From positions 186,001 to 250,000 of the forward strand of contig NZ_SPQQ01000006.1 of the NCBI RefSeq assembly GCF_004766045.1: a DNA stretch of 64,000 bases, given 5' to 3'. Under the pieces are notes generated by a model. It ran no database searches and had not been told where the DNA came from. It saw only the letters and a program-made list of their open reading frames with translations. Source of the DNA: Desulfosporosinus fructosivorans. GTDB taxonomy: Bacteria; Bacillota; Desulfitobacteriia; Desulfitobacteriales; Desulfitobacteriaceae. Every line of letters begins with the position of its first letter. Position 1 is the first letter of the stretch. The translations under genes were made by a program, and so were the position numbers. Below, piece by piece: positions 23,982 to 33,274 of this stretch.

Positions 23982-26900
23982 TTAATACTGCATTTCTGTC
24001 AAACGTTTATACGATTGATAGCGTTCTAAGGCATGCCGTTCAGCTACCTTAAACAATTCATCAGCAATATCTGGGAAGGTAGAATTTAATTTAGTGTAAC
24101 GAACTTCACCTTGGATGAAGTCCTGGAAGGAACCAGTAGGTTCTTTAGAATCAAGAATGAATGGATTCTTTCCTTCTTCTTTGAGCAGAGGATTATGGCG
24201 GTAGAGATGCCAATATCCAGCAGTTACTGCTTTCTTTGATTCTGCAATCGAGGTGCCCATCCCACTTCGAATACCATGGTTGATGCAAGGGGAGTAGGCA
24301 ATGACCAAAGAGGGGCCCTTATAATTTTCAGCTTCCGTAAGGGCTTTAATTGTCTGATTCATATTAGCCCCCATAGCAATTTGAGCGACATAGATATAGC
24401 CATAAGTCATGGCAATCATGCCGAGATCCTTCTTGCGAATCTTCTTACCTGAAGCTGCAAATTTAGCAACGGCAGCTGTCGGCGTGGATTTAGAGGATTG
24501 GCCACCTGTATTGGAATAGACTTCTGTGTCGAGTACGAGGATGTTAATATCGTCTCCCGAAGCCAAGACATGGTCTAATCCTCCGTAGCCGATATCATAA
24601 GCCCAACCATCCCCTCCGATCATCCATTGTGACCGTTTAGTTAAGTAATCTTTTTTAGCCAGGATCCCTTGGACATGTACCTTAGCTGAGTCTGGAATAG
24701 TCTCTAGGGCAGCTAATACCTTTGCAGTTGCAGTCTTTGAGGCTTCTCCATCATCCTTGCCAGCTAGCCATTCTTGGAAAGCCTCTTTAAGGTTTTCAGG
24801 AATGGGGGTTGTTAAGGATTGTTTTATTAAATTTGCCAAGTTATTGCGAAGTTGTTTAACGCCAAGGTGCATGCCATAACCATATTCGGCGTTATCTTCA
24901 AACAGAGAATTAGCCCAGGCAGGGCCTTTACCCTCAGTATTTGTAGTATAGGGGATAGAAGGAGCACTAGCTCCGTAAATGGAAGAACAACCCGTGGCGT
25001 TGGCGATCATCATACGGTCACCGAATAGTTGAGTTATTAGTTTGACGTACGGTGTTTCTCCACACCCTGGGCAAGCTCCACTGAATTCAAAGAGCGGACG
25101 CAGAAACTGACTGCCTTTAAGACTTTTAGGATCCATAACTTTTTTCTCTGTAACACTGAAGGCATAGTACCAGTTGTCCGTTTGGGCATCAATTTGAGAT
25201 TGAGCTGGCTGCATGATGATGGCTTTTCCCGGTGCAGGGCAGATATCGGCGCAGTTACCACATCCCGTACAATCAAGCGGATCGACTTGAATCCGATAGT
25301 GAAAGCTTTCTAATCCTTTACCGAGTGGTTTCTTCGTCTCGAAACTAGCTGGGGCTTTGGCCTTCTCCTCGTCACTTAGTAAGAACGGCCGAATAGTGGC
25401 ATGCGGACAAATGAAGGAACACTGGTTGCACTGGATACACTTGTCAATTTGCCACTCAGGGATCATAACTGCTATCCTACGTTTTTCATAAGTGGTTGTA
25501 CCCACAGGGAAGGTACCATCCTCCATTCCCACGAAAGTACTGACGGGCAGATCGTCTCCTTCATTTCGGGCCATAGGACGTTGGATGTTTTTAATAAAGT
25601 CAGGTTCGTCAACGGTCGGAATTTTATCATCTTTGGCATTGGCCCAAGTGTCAGGGATAGATACCTTTTTTATAGATTCTATACCACGATCTACAGCCTC
25701 ATGGTTCATGTCTACGATCTTTTGCCCTTTACTTCCGTATGTTTTGGCGATGGAGTCCTTTAAGTAGTTGACGGCGTCTTCGACGGGGATTACATTGGCC
25801 AGCTTAAAGAACGCAGCCTGCATGATCATATTGATCCGATTGCCTAGACCGATCTCGGAGGCAATTTTAACTGCATCAATAGTATAGAAATTAATATTAC
25901 CTTTGGCGAGCTTTCGACGAAGCGAAGCGGGGAGTTCCCTGTCTAATTCTTCAGGTTGCCATGGGCAATTCAAAACAAAGGCGCCATTAGGTTTAAGCCC
26001 TTTTAATAAATCATAATTGTAAATGAATGATTTATTATGGCAAGCAATGTAGTCCGCATGATATACCAAATAGGTGGATTTTATGGGCTTCTTGCCAAAA
26101 CGCAAGTGGGATATAGTTGTACCACCAGATTTTTTACTGTCATACGAAAAGTAACCTTGGGCATAAAGTGGCGTCTTATCCCCAATTATTTTAATAGCTG
26201 ATTTATTGGCTCCGACTGTTCCGTCCGAACCCAATCCATAGAACTTACAACTAATGGTTCCAAGAGGTGCTGTTTCAACTAGATCTACTTCTGGAAGCGA
26301 GGTGTTTGAGACATCATCTGTGATTCCAATGGTAAACCCATCTTTGGGATGGGTCTGCTTGAGATTATCATAGACCGCAATGATCTGGGCAGGGCGGGTA
26401 TCCTTTGAACCTAGACCGTAGCGACCTCCGATTATAAGAGGCTTAATTTCGCTATTATAAAATAAATGAACGACATCAAGGCATAAGGGTTCAGCAAGTG
26501 ATCCCGGCTCTTTGGTGCGATCGAGGACGGCAATCTTCTTCACTGTTTTTGGCAGAACCTTCAAGAAGTGTTTCTCTGAGAACGGTCGGTAGAGACGAAC
26601 TTTAATAAGTCCAACCTTTTCCCCTTTGGCCATCAGATAATCAAGTGTTTCCTCAATTGTTTCACAGACAGAGCCCATGGCGACGATAATTGATTCCGCA
26701 TCAGGAGAACCATAATAATCAAATGGATGGTACACTCTCCCCGTAATTTGTTTAATATCTTGCATATAGTTTTCGACGATGTCTGGAACTGCTTCATAAA
26801 AAGGGTTAGCAACTTCTCGTCCTTGGAAATAAATGTCCGGATTTTGGGCAGTCCCACGGGCGACTGGGTGTTCTGGAGATAGAGCACGATCACGAAAGGC

Positions 26901-27503
26901 TTGAATGGCTTGCCAATCAACAATCTTGGCAATATCTTGTTCATCAATCATTTCGATTTTCTGTACTTCATGTGAGGTGCGGAAACCATCAAAAAAATGG
27001 AGAAAGGGAACCCGGGATCTAATAGTACAAAGATGTGCGGTGTAAGCTAAATCATGAGCTTCTTGAACACTTGAAGAAGCTAGGAGGGCAAAACCGGTTT
27101 GCCGACAAGCCATAACATCTTGATGGTCTCCAAAGATAGACAAAGCGTGCGCAGCAATAGCACGAGCGGTTACATGAAATACTGTTGGCAACAATTCTCC
27201 AGCTAATTTATACATATCTGGGATCATTAAGAGTAGACCTTGAGAAGCGGTATAGGTAGTTGAGAGTGCCCCCGCTTGCAATGAACCGTGCAAGGCTCCT
27301 GCGGCACCCGCTTCTGATTGCAGCTCAGACACTATTACGGGTTGACCAAATAAATTTTTCCGACCATGTGCAGACCACTCATCGACTCCTTCAGCCATTG
27401 GGGTAGACGGAGTAATCGGAAAGATCGCGGCTACCTCGGTTAAGGCATAAGAAGCCAATGCAGCGGCTTGATTTCCATCCATGGTTTTCATTACTTTTGT
27501 CAA
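23982..27503 (-). CDS. nifJ: Pyruvate:ferredoxin oxidoreductase
   Basis: 1173 residues, the single-chain (alpha-gamma-delta-beta fused) PFOR. It oxidises pyruvate with CoA to acetyl-CoA and CO2 and reduces ferredoxin, the main entry of pyruvate carbon and low-potential electrons in these anaerobes. N-terminal pyrimidine-binding domain (P-I-T-P-S-T-P-M-A-E), gamma domain (G-L-G-S-D-G-T-V-G-A-N-K), two [4Fe-4S] motifs (C-I-Q-C-N-Q-C-x3-C at ~690 and C-T-G-C-G-N-C-x3-C at ~746), a proximal cluster Cys pair A-C-P-G-C-G-E-T (~808), and TPP/Mg motif G-D-G-W-A-Y-D-I-G-Y-G-G (~968). ATG 27503 has GGAGG upstream. Full length. Confidence 0.97.
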   Translation of the reverse strand: MTKVMKTMDGNQAAALASYALTEVAAIFPITPSTPMAEGVDEWSAHGRKNLFGQPVIVSELQSEAGAAGALHGSLQAGALSTTYTASQGLLLMIPDMYKLAGELLPTVFHVTARAIAAHALSIFGDHQDVMACRQTGFALLASSSVQEAHDLAYTAHLCTIRSRVPFLHFFDGFRTSHEVQKIEMIDEQDIAKIVDWQAIQAFRDRALSPEHPVARGTAQNPDIYFQGREVANPFYEAVPDIVENYMQDIKQITGRVYHPFDYYGSPDAESIIVAMGSVCETIEETLDYLMAKGEKVGLIKVRLYRPFSEKHFLKVLPKTVKKIAVLDRTKEPGSLAEPLCLDVVHLFYNSEIKPLIIGGRYGLGSKDTRPAQIIAVYDNLKQTHPKDGFTIGITDDVSNTSLPEVDLVETAPLGTISCKFYGLGSDGTVGANKSAIKIIGDKTPLYAQGYFSYDSKKSGGTTISHLRFGKKPIKSTYLVYHADYIACHNKSFIYNYDLLKGLKPNGAFVLNCPWQPEELDRELPASLRRKLAKGNINFYTIDAVKIASEIGLGNRINMIMQAAFFKLANVIPVEDAVNYLKDSIAKTYGSKGQKIVDMNHEAVDRGIESIKKVSIPDTWANAKDDKIPTVDEPDFIKNIQRPMARNEGDDLPVSTFVGMEDGTFPVGTTTYEKRRIAVMIPEWQIDKCIQCNQCSFICPHATIRPFLLSDEEKAKAPASFETKKPLGKGLESFHYRIQVDPLDCTGCGNCADICPAPGKAIIMQPAQSQIDAQTDNWYYAFSVTEKKVMDPKSLKGSQFLRPLFEFSGACPGCGETPYVKLITQLFGDRMMIANATGCSSIYGASAPSIPYTTNTEGKGPAWANSLFEDNAEYGYGMHLGVKQLRNNLANLIKQSLTTPIPENLKEAFQEWLAGKDDGEASKTATAKVLAALETIPDSAKVHVQGILAKKDYLTKRSQWMIGGDGWAYDIGYGGLDHVLASGDDINILVLDTEVYSNTGGQSSKSTPTAAVAKFAASGKKIRKKDLGMIAMTYGYIYVAQIAMGANMNQTIKALTEAENYKGPSLVIAYSPCINHGIRSGMGTSIAESKKAVTAGYWHLYRHNPLLKEEGKNPFILDSKEPTGSFQDFIQGEVRYTKLNSTFPDIADELFKVAERHALERYQSYKRLTEMQY

Positions 27504-27642
27504 GGGGACAGTCCTCCTTCATTTATGGTTTGTGTTTTGATCATCTTTAACCTATTATTTTATTATTAGAAGAATATCATTCATCAAAGGATCATTATCT
27601 ACGGAATTAATCGAGATCGCTAGGTTTAAGGAGGGACGAGCT

Positions 27643-28257
27643 TTGGGTAAAAAAAATTACTACGTCGTTAAAGAAGGATCTAAGGTAGGTATCTTTAATA
27701 ATTGGGCGGAATGTCAAGCATCTGTCAAGGGTTATAAAGGAGCTGTGTTTAAAGGGTTTGAAACCAAGGTTGAAGCCATGGAGTGGTTTAACGGTAGGGA
27801 TACAGTTTCTGCTGATCCTAGCGGAAGTATTAACAGTATAGGTCCTATTGATTATGAAGTTTACACGGACGGAAGTTTTGTCAACGGCAGGTATTCCTAT
27901 GGTTATGCCTTTATTAAGGATGGCGAGGTCGTTTTTGAAAGCAATGGAGTCGGGGAAGACCTTGAAGCCGCTAGTATGAGAAATGTTGCTGGAGAACTAG
28001 CGGCTGTGCAACATGCTGTGGAAAAAGCTAAAACACTGAATGCCCGTATCCTGATCTATCACGATTATTCTGGAATTTCTCATTGGGTTAATGGGGATTG
28101 GCAAGCGAAAAATAAGTTTACTCAAGCTTACGTAGCATTTATGAAAGCTCATCATGGGCTTTACGAATTTAAAAAAGTAGCCGGCCACTCAGGAGATCGA
28201 TTTAACGATTACGTTGACCGGCTAGCCAAAGAAGCTTTGGGAATAAGTACAAAGTAA
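27643..28257 (+). CDS. rnhA: Ribonuclease H with viroplasmin N-domain
   Basis: 204 residues from TTG 27643, with AAGGAGGGA 8 bases upstream. Residues 1-50 are a caulimovirus-viroplasmin/RHBD domain (Y-Y-V-V-K-E-G-S-K-V-G-I-F, then G-Y-K-G-A-V-F-K-G-F) that binds RNA-DNA hybrids. Residues ~68-200 are an RNase HI fold with the four acidic active-site positions visible: Y-T-D-G-S (~73), G-E-L-A-A (~118), H-D-Y-S-G (~142) and N-D-Y-V-D-R-L-A (~190). It removes RNA primers and R-loops. Full length. This two-domain type is common in Clostridia. Confidence 0.92.
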   Translation: MGKKNYYVVKEGSKVGIFNNWAECQASVKGYKGAVFKGFETKVEAMEWFNGRDTVSADPSGSINSIGPIDYEVYTDGSFVNGRYSYGYAFIKDGEVVFESNGVGEDLEAASMRNVAGELAAVQHAVEKAKTLNARILIYHDYSGISHWVNGDWQAKNKFTQAYVAFMKAHHGLYEFKKVAGHSGDRFNDYVDRLAKEALGISTK

Positions 28258-28743
28258 TTAGATGAAGAGTTGAAGGTCAGAGTTTAAGGCATCGGCTAAG
28301 TATTCTTTTGCTGTGATGACTTTAACCTCTGGTATCAGTTCGTCCTCTTTAAAGCCCATGACATCAACCGATAATTTACACCCGTAAAATTTAACCCCCT
28401 TTTTCCTCGCTCCATTGAGAAAGTCGGTCAGAGAAGGGGTTTTGTCGTCCTCCATCATCTCCAGAAGCATATATTTCCCTAGCCCAGCCATGTTCATTTT
28501 TGAGAGAGGTAATTCCTCAGGCCCTTTGGGTGTAACCATCCCGAACATCTTTTCGTATAAACTTTTATCCTCGGCTCCCCCTTTTTCAGGGTCACGAACT
28601 AGAAATAGCCCCCAGAATGCAAAAAACATGGTGACGTCGACCTCCAGCTCTCGGGCAGAGTTGGCAAGTACGAGAGCGGCTAACGCTTTATCATAGTCTC
28701 CGCTAAACATGAGGATGTTCATTTTCTTATTCAATTCATGCAC
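28258..28743 (-). CDS. DsrE/DsrF-like sulfurtransferase-family protein
   Basis: 161 residues, ATG 28743 with AAGGGG just upstream. The N-terminus M-N-I-L-M-F-S-G-D-Y-D-K-A-L-A-A-L-V-L-A-N-S-A and the later F-Y-G-C-K-L-S-V-D-V-M-G-F are the DrsE_2 (DsrE/F/H) signature. The Cys in Y-G-C-K is at the position used for persulfide carriage. There is an insertion of Met- and Pro-rich loop (~60-95) typical of the group. It lies 55 bp downstream of a cysteine-desulfurase-like gene on the same strand, so a persulfide hand-off from that enzyme is plausible. Confidence 0.83.
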   Translation of the reverse strand: MHELNKKMNILMFSGDYDKALAALVLANSARELEVDVTMFFAFWGLFLVRDPEKGGAEDKSLYEKMFGMVTPKGPEELPLSKMNMAGLGKYMLLEMMEDDKTPSLTDFLNGARKKGVKFYGCKLSVDVMGFKEDELIPEVKVITAKEYLADALNSDLQLFI

Positions 28744-28798
28744 CCCTTAAGTATTTAATACAAACCTATTATTTGTAGAAATAGGAATTATATTACAC

Positions 28799-30127
28799 TC
28801 AGTTGATGTAAGTTTTAGGGTGCTTAATAATTCTTTCCAGTAAATGGGTTAAGACATTGATTTCACTAAAGTCGTTGTATAAGCCGAAGCTTAATCGAAC
28901 CACGCCCGGACGGGGGGCTTTCTCATTGTTTTTGTAGAACTCCATCTGTTTCGGGGAAATGGATAAAAGCTGTTGAATATAGGGCTGGGTACAAAAACAA
29001 CCAGTGCGAACTGCAATGCCCGCCTCATTTGATAGAATAGTTGCAACTTGTTCATGATCAATTCCTTTAATATTAAACGGAATAACCCCTATTCTTGGCT
29101 CTCCTTGAGCGGTGTGAGAGTAGAGTGTAATCCCTGGGATTGAACTCAGTTTCGTGTTGGCATAATTCGTAAGCTCATTCTCATAATGGTCAATATTTCT
29201 CATGCCTAGGGCGGTTAAGGTTTTAATGGCTGCGACGAGAGCGACAACGCCCATAACGTTGGGAGAGCCAGCTTCCTCCTTGTGGGGAGGGTTCTCCCAT
29301 ACTACCCAATCATGGGTTACAGTTTCTGCCGTACCTCCGCCTACAAATTCAGAAATACCCCGTGTAAACGTTTCTTGGGGCCCTATAAGTACTCCAATGC
29401 CAAAGGGGGCGTACATTTTATGTGCCGAAAATACAAGATAATCGATATGCTGGAGTGGATTTTTGGGCTTCATATTAACGGCATTGTGGGGGACTAACTG
29501 TGCGCCATCAACCAATATTTTTGCTTGGTAGCGGTGGGCCAGTTCGGCTATTTTATGTATCGGATTTACATAGCCTGTTACATTGGAGGCTCCAGTCACG
29601 GTTACAAGTTTAACGTTTCCCTTGTGTTTATTTAATTTATACTCTAAATTCTCAAGGCTTAGTTTCCCCAGCGAATCTGTTTGAACATAATCGACTTGAA
29701 ACTTGTTTCTCCACGGGAGATCATTAGAATGGTGCTCCATCCAGGTCGATAAAATGACGCTTTTCTTATTTCCATCCCAGAGACGATAGGATAGTTTATT
29801 AATCGCTTCCGTCGTATTCTTAACATAGATTACTGTATCATTGTGAGGGTCGGCATTGACAAATTTGAGGATGATTGACCTTGCATCTTCAAAAAGCTGA
29901 GAAGAAAGCTTTGATTTATATCCAGTGCCTCGATGAATGGAAGAATACATCTTGGAAAAGTTATTTATTTCCTCCATAACTGAAACAAAGGGAGGGGTTG
30001 AAGCCGCATTGTCAAAGTTTATAGCGGATATGAATTGACCGTTCTTTATAGGGATCTTTGTTTCAGTCCCTACCACTAAATGTCTATAATTGGACTGCGT
30101 CAACTTGTAATTCATGTAATCACCCAA
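28799..30127 (-). CDS. Cysteine-desulfurase-like class V aminotransferase
   Basis: 442 residues (ATG 30127; ATG four codons in is an alternative). A PLP enzyme of the SufS/Csd type that would take sulfur from cysteine as a protein persulfide. Visible: N-F-D-N-A-A-S-T-P, V-D-G-A-Q-L-V-P-H, the PLP lysine in S-A-H-K-M-Y-A-P-F-G (~234), G-S-P-N-V-M-G, and the catalytic Cys in V-R-T-G-C-F-C (~373). The family normally has ~400 residues; the extra N-terminal ~35 precede the fold. It is followed by a DsrE-like gene, forming a probable two-gene sulfur-transfer operon. The physiological acceptor is not shown. Confidence 0.88.
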   Translation of the reverse strand: MGDYMNYKLTQSNYRHLVVGTETKIPIKNGQFISAINFDNAASTPPFVSVMEEINNFSKMYSSIHRGTGYKSKLSSQLFEDARSIILKFVNADPHNDTVIYVKNTTEAINKLSYRLWDGNKKSVILSTWMEHHSNDLPWRNKFQVDYVQTDSLGKLSLENLEYKLNKHKGNVKLVTVTGASNVTGYVNPIHKIAELAHRYQAKILVDGAQLVPHNAVNMKPKNPLQHIDYLVFSAHKMYAPFGIGVLIGPQETFTRGISEFVGGGTAETVTHDWVVWENPPHKEEAGSPNVMGVVALVAAIKTLTALGMRNIDHYENELTNYANTKLSSIPGITLYSHTAQGEPRIGVIPFNIKGIDHEQVATILSNEAGIAVRTGCFCTQPYIQQLLSISPKQMEFYKNNEKAPRPGVVRLSFGLYNDFSEINVLTHLLERIIKHPKTYIN

Positions 30128-30279
30128 TCTAAAAATTTTATCATAATTTCTCTACTTGCATGATATTTAGTTTTTAGAGAAAAGGTGACTATCGTTAATT
30201 ATTTGACTACATGATATCTGTGCTCCTGAAACATACTAATCTTAGAAACTATAAATTGGAGATACATGGAGGTAGATTA

Positions 30280-30405
30280 ATGAAAAAGTCAGGCGAGATC
30301 CAAAAACACACGAAAGGGCTCACCAGTGCGAAATACGATTCTAGAAGCGCAGGCTCTAAACAAGAACAAAAGAAATCCAAAGAGGCTGGCAAGGGTGACT
30401 TTTAA
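30280..30405 (+). CDS. Small basic 41-residue protein
   Basis: ATG 30280 with GGAGGT at 30268-30273. Very hydrophilic and Lys/Ser/Gly-rich (M-K-K-S-G-E-I-Q-K-H-T-K-G, ending K-E-A-G-K-G-D-F). Small, low-complexity proteins of this kind in spore formers are often spore or stress proteins, but I do not recognise the family. A terminator follows directly, so the gene is a unit of its own. Confidence 0.55.
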   Translation: MKKSGEIQKHTKGLTSAKYDSRSAGSKQEQKKSKEAGKGDF

Positions 30406-30418
30406 ACTAATAGGCTAG

Positions 30419-30455
30419 AATTTAAGCCTCGAGTTTATCTTGAGGCTTAAATTAG
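30419..30455 (+). terminator. Terminator-like hairpin
   Basis: AATTTAAGCCTC (30419-30430) pairs with GAGGCTTAAATT (30442-30453). No long T-run, but the position just after a small gene suits termination. Confidence 0.6.
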
Positions 30456-30613
30456 TAGGAGCCAAGTTATCTCGTTAACTAAAATTGAACATCGATGATT
30501 AAAAGAAGGTCTAAAGGCATCATTTTGAGAACTAGTATATTAGGAGTGCTCATTAAATATATAGCCTTATAAATTTGGACTCCTAAGAATTGAGATATCG
30601 GAGGATTTAAAAA

Positions 30614-31837
30614 ATGACAAGCGTTACAGAGAGATTTTTAAAGTATATCAAATTTGATACCATGTCTAGCGAAGAGGATACCGTCCCGACAACTCAGGGG
30701 CAGATCGAATTGGCCACAGCTCTTATTGAAGAATTAAAGATGATCAATATGGAGAATATTTCATTAGACAAAAACGGCTATGTGATGGCTAATTTAGCAG
30801 CAAATACTGATAAGGCTATTCCTGCTCTTGGCTTTATCGCCCACCTCGATACGAGCCCTGATATGAGTGGTCGGGTATTGAATCCTCAAATTATTGAAGA
30901 TTATAATGGTCTCGACATCCAACTTCATAAAGAGAAAAATATCGTATTATCTACGAAGGATTTTCCCGAGCTGCTAAACTATAAGGGTAAAACGCTGATC
31001 ACTACGGATGGTACGACTTTGTTGGGCGCAGACGACAAAGCAGGGGTTGCAGAAATTATAACCGCGATGGACTATCTGACCAATCATCCGGAAGTGCTGC
31101 ATGGAAAGATTTGTGTCGCTTTTACCCCCAATGAAGAGGTAGGGAGAGGTGCCGATCACTTCAATATTGAGAAATTTGGAGCAGATTTTGCATACACCAT
31201 AGATGGCGGTCCAATTGGGGAACTTGAATATGAGAATTTTAATGCTGCAGGAGCAAAAATTAGTATACAAGGGAGAAATATCCATCCTGGTTCTGCAAAA
31301 GGAAAAATGGTTAATGCTATTCTACTTGCTCAGGAATATGCTGATCAATTGCCAAAGAATGAAACACCAGCAGAGACGGAAGGGTATGAAGGGTTTTACC
31401 ACTTAACTAATATTCATGGGGAAGTTGAAAATGCTGAACTTCGTTATATCATTCGTGATTTTGACCCGACTTCTTTTGACGAGAGAAAAGAAAAGATGCG
31501 GCAAATTGCGGAAAAACTTAACGAAAAATACGGAAAAGATACAATTACTATTGAGATTAAGGATCAATATTTCAATATGAAAGAGAAAATTGAGCCAGTG
31601 AAGCACATTGTGGACACTGCCTCAAAGGCAATGGAGGCAGTTGGAGTTGTTCCTGACATTCGCCCGATTCGGGGTGGAACCGATGGTGCAAGGCTTTCCT
31701 ATATGGGTTTACCTACTCCCAATATTTTTACGGGTGGACATAATTTTCATGGAAAATATGAGTTTATCCCAACCTTTGCTATGGAGAAATCTGTGGAGGT
31801 TATACTGAAAATAATAGATATGTACTCAAAAGCATAG
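30614..31837 (+). CDS. pepT: Peptidase T (tripeptide aminopeptidase)
   Basis: 407 residues, ATG 30614 with GGAGG upstream. M20 zinc peptidase that releases the N-terminal residue of tripeptides in the cytosol. Zinc ligands and catalytic residues in family order: H-L-D-T-S-P-D (~77-83), G-A-D-D-K-A-G (~139-144), N-E-E-V-G-R-G-A (~173-180), I-D-G-G (Asp ligand ~196), and a final H in the G-G-H-N-F-H-G motif. Full length. Single-gene unit. Confidence 0.96.
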   Translation: MTSVTERFLKYIKFDTMSSEEDTVPTTQGQIELATALIEELKMINMENISLDKNGYVMANLAANTDKAIPALGFIAHLDTSPDMSGRVLNPQIIEDYNGLDIQLHKEKNIVLSTKDFPELLNYKGKTLITTDGTTLLGADDKAGVAEIITAMDYLTNHPEVLHGKICVAFTPNEEVGRGADHFNIEKFGADFAYTIDGGPIGELEYENFNAAGAKISIQGRNIHPGSAKGKMVNAILLAQEYADQLPKNETPAETEGYEGFYHLTNIHGEVENAELRYIIRDFDPTSFDERKEKMRQIAEKLNEKYGKDTITIEIKDQYFNMKEKIEPVKHIVDTASKAMEAVGVVPDIRPIRGGTDGARLSYMGLPTPNIFTGGHNFHGKYEFIPTFAMEKSVEVILKIIDMYSKA

Positions 31838-31865
31838 ACTACTTGTACGAGTTCACTGGAGTGTA

Positions 31866-31926
31866 AAGAAAACTAAGGCCAGCGCCAAGCTTTCAGGCGC
31901 CGGCGGTCGCCTTAGTTGCCCTTATG
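31866..31926 (+). terminator. Long imperfect hairpin after pepT
   Basis: AACTAAGGC...GCCTTAGTT with an internal GGCGC/GCGCC stem. No T-run, so termination strength is uncertain. Confidence 0.45.
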
Positions 31927-31965
31927 CTTCCCGAAAGTATGTGACTGAAGTTATACTTCGGACTA

Positions 31966-32001
31966 GTAAAAAAAAGGACTGGGTTTTTTAAACCCGGTCC
32001 T
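31966..32001 (-). terminator. Terminator containing a stop codon
   Basis: On the minus strand GGACCGGGTTT-AAA-AACCCAGTCC followed by T8. The TAA of the 42-residue gene lies inside the hairpin. Confidence 0.85.
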
Positions 32002-32116
32002 TAGGATTATTTGTAGCGCTCGTTGGAACCTTTTTCTGATCGTGATCAGAATTTGGGCGGTTGTCGTCGACGTTAGCTGCATGGGTTCTGGATTTATCAG
32101 TTTTCTTATTACTCAT
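31988..32116 (-). CDS. Small hydrophilic 42-residue protein
   Basis: Start ATG 32116 with AAAGGAGA 8 bases upstream. Composition is Lys, Asn, Asp and Ser, with no hydrophobic segment (M-S-N-K-K-T-D-K-S-R-T-H-A-A-N-V-D-D-N-R). Likely an intrinsically disordered small protein; spore-formers carry several such (Ssp/Tlp-like or stress), but no family is recognised. A longer reading from 32170 lacks a ribosome site. Confidence 0.6.
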   Translation of the reverse strand: MSNKKTDKSRTHAANVDDNRPNSDHDQKKVPTSATNNPKDRV

Positions 32117-32378
32117 AATGTAATCTCCTTTAAAGACAGTGGTATTTCTGTTCGACTTAGGATTTCCCAAATTTCAGAAATAATGCTAAGATTTTTAATT
32201 TAAAAGAGAATTCTATTGAGATTTTGAATAAGATATAGTATACTAAAACAGTAAACAAATCAAATTTATTAAATTACCTTTGAAATAAGAGCAATTTGAC
32301 TGGCGGGATGAAAAGTAAAATCCATCCTATTAGTTGTTGCTTGTTTTTGTTTGGGTAACACTTTGAAAGGAGTCAACT

Positions 32379-32747
32379 ATGAGCGACAGCATTACCATGA
32401 ATAGTGGAACCGAAACAATGGAGATCTCTAGGTTAATAATTGAGAGGTACTTAGAAAGAAAATTAAAAGAAACTGAAATTGTACACCATCTAAACGAGGT
32501 TAATGATGACGACAGAACTGCAAATCTTGCAGTCTTTATTGATATTGCTCATCACGCGAAATTCCACAAAGCCAAAAGAAAGTCTCAGTATGTTCCCGAA
32601 GTGGGGCGTACTAGAAAAGCAATAGAAGCAAAAATGTTAGAAAAGTACGGGATCGTATTTTATGGACCTCTCTGTACTAGTGATAGAGAAAGAATGCTTA
32701 AACAAATGGCAGAACGCACAAAAAGGGAACTAGGCTTACTAAGTTAA
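32379..32747 (+). CDS. Small protein with HNH-like motif
   Basis: 122 residues, ATG 32379 behind GAAAGGAG. A ~30-residue stretch, I-V-H-H-L-N-E-V-N-D-D-D-R-T-A-N-L-A-V-F followed by H-H-A-K-F-H, follows the HNH endonuclease pattern (first H-H, central N-L, last H-x3-H). No zinc-binding Cys pairs, and no extra DNA-binding domain is evident. The C-terminal ~40 residues are a basic helix. Could be a small homing-type nuclease, a nicking enzyme, or an inactive relic. No adjacent intron or phage terminase genes. Confidence 0.6.
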   Translation: MSDSITMNSGTETMEISRLIIERYLERKLKETEIVHHLNEVNDDDRTANLAVFIDIAHHAKFHKAKRKSQYVPEVGRTRKAIEAKMLEKYGIVFYGPLCTSDRERMLKQMAERTKRELGLLS

Positions 32748-32780
32748 GGACATATGAACTTAGCTTTATTCATTCTCCAC

Positions 32781-32808
32781 GGTGGCTCGGCAAGAGCCGC
32801 CTTTTTTG
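32781..32808 (+). terminator. Terminator
   Basis: GGTGGCTC-GGCAA-GAGCCGCC with one wobble, followed by T6. Confidence 0.85.
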
Positions 32809-32864
32809 GTCCCCCATCCGCTGCGGGTAGCATTGATCCTATGGAAACTAAAGGTGGTTAAAAA

Positions 32865-33146
32865 ATGGCGAAAATTATAAGTGCATCTGTGAACGTGGCA
32901 CTAGCAGAATATGATGAGTCATTAAAAAAACATGTAGTCGAATTAATGAAGGAATCGTTGCGAGAAAAAGCTACGGAATACATTCTTGAAAATACTTGGG
33001 AAGTCGTTGAAAACAAACGTACACTATCTGTAAATGAAGATGGCCTATTGGAGACTCAAGATGAGGAGACCATGGCTCCAGAAATTAGTGACACACGAGA
33101 AACACTCGAAGTGATGACGATAGGTATAACTGTAACAGTGGTATAA
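32865..33146 (+). CDS. Unknown small protein
   Basis: 93 residues starting at ATG 32865 with AAAGGTGG upstream. A mixed helix (M-K-E-S-L-R-E-K-A-T-E-Y-I-L-E-N-T) and beta C-terminus (L-E-V-M-T-I-G-I-T-V-T-V-V), negatively charged, no Cys, no membrane segment. Nothing recognised. Flanked by an upstream terminator and 128 bp before the methyltransferase gene. Confidence 0.55.
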   Translation: MAKIISASVNVALAEYDESLKKHVVELMKESLREKATEYILENTWEVVENKRTLSVNEDGLLETQDEETMAPEISDTRETLEVMTIGITVTVV

Positions 33147-33274
33147 CGAGTCGAGTAAATCCACACAGTATTCCTTTTTTCTCAAACTTGCCATTTTGAG
33201 TTACACGACTTATGATACAGGATATAGATGACAAGCATATAATGGCGCGTCGAAATTAGAGAGGTTGAATACGA

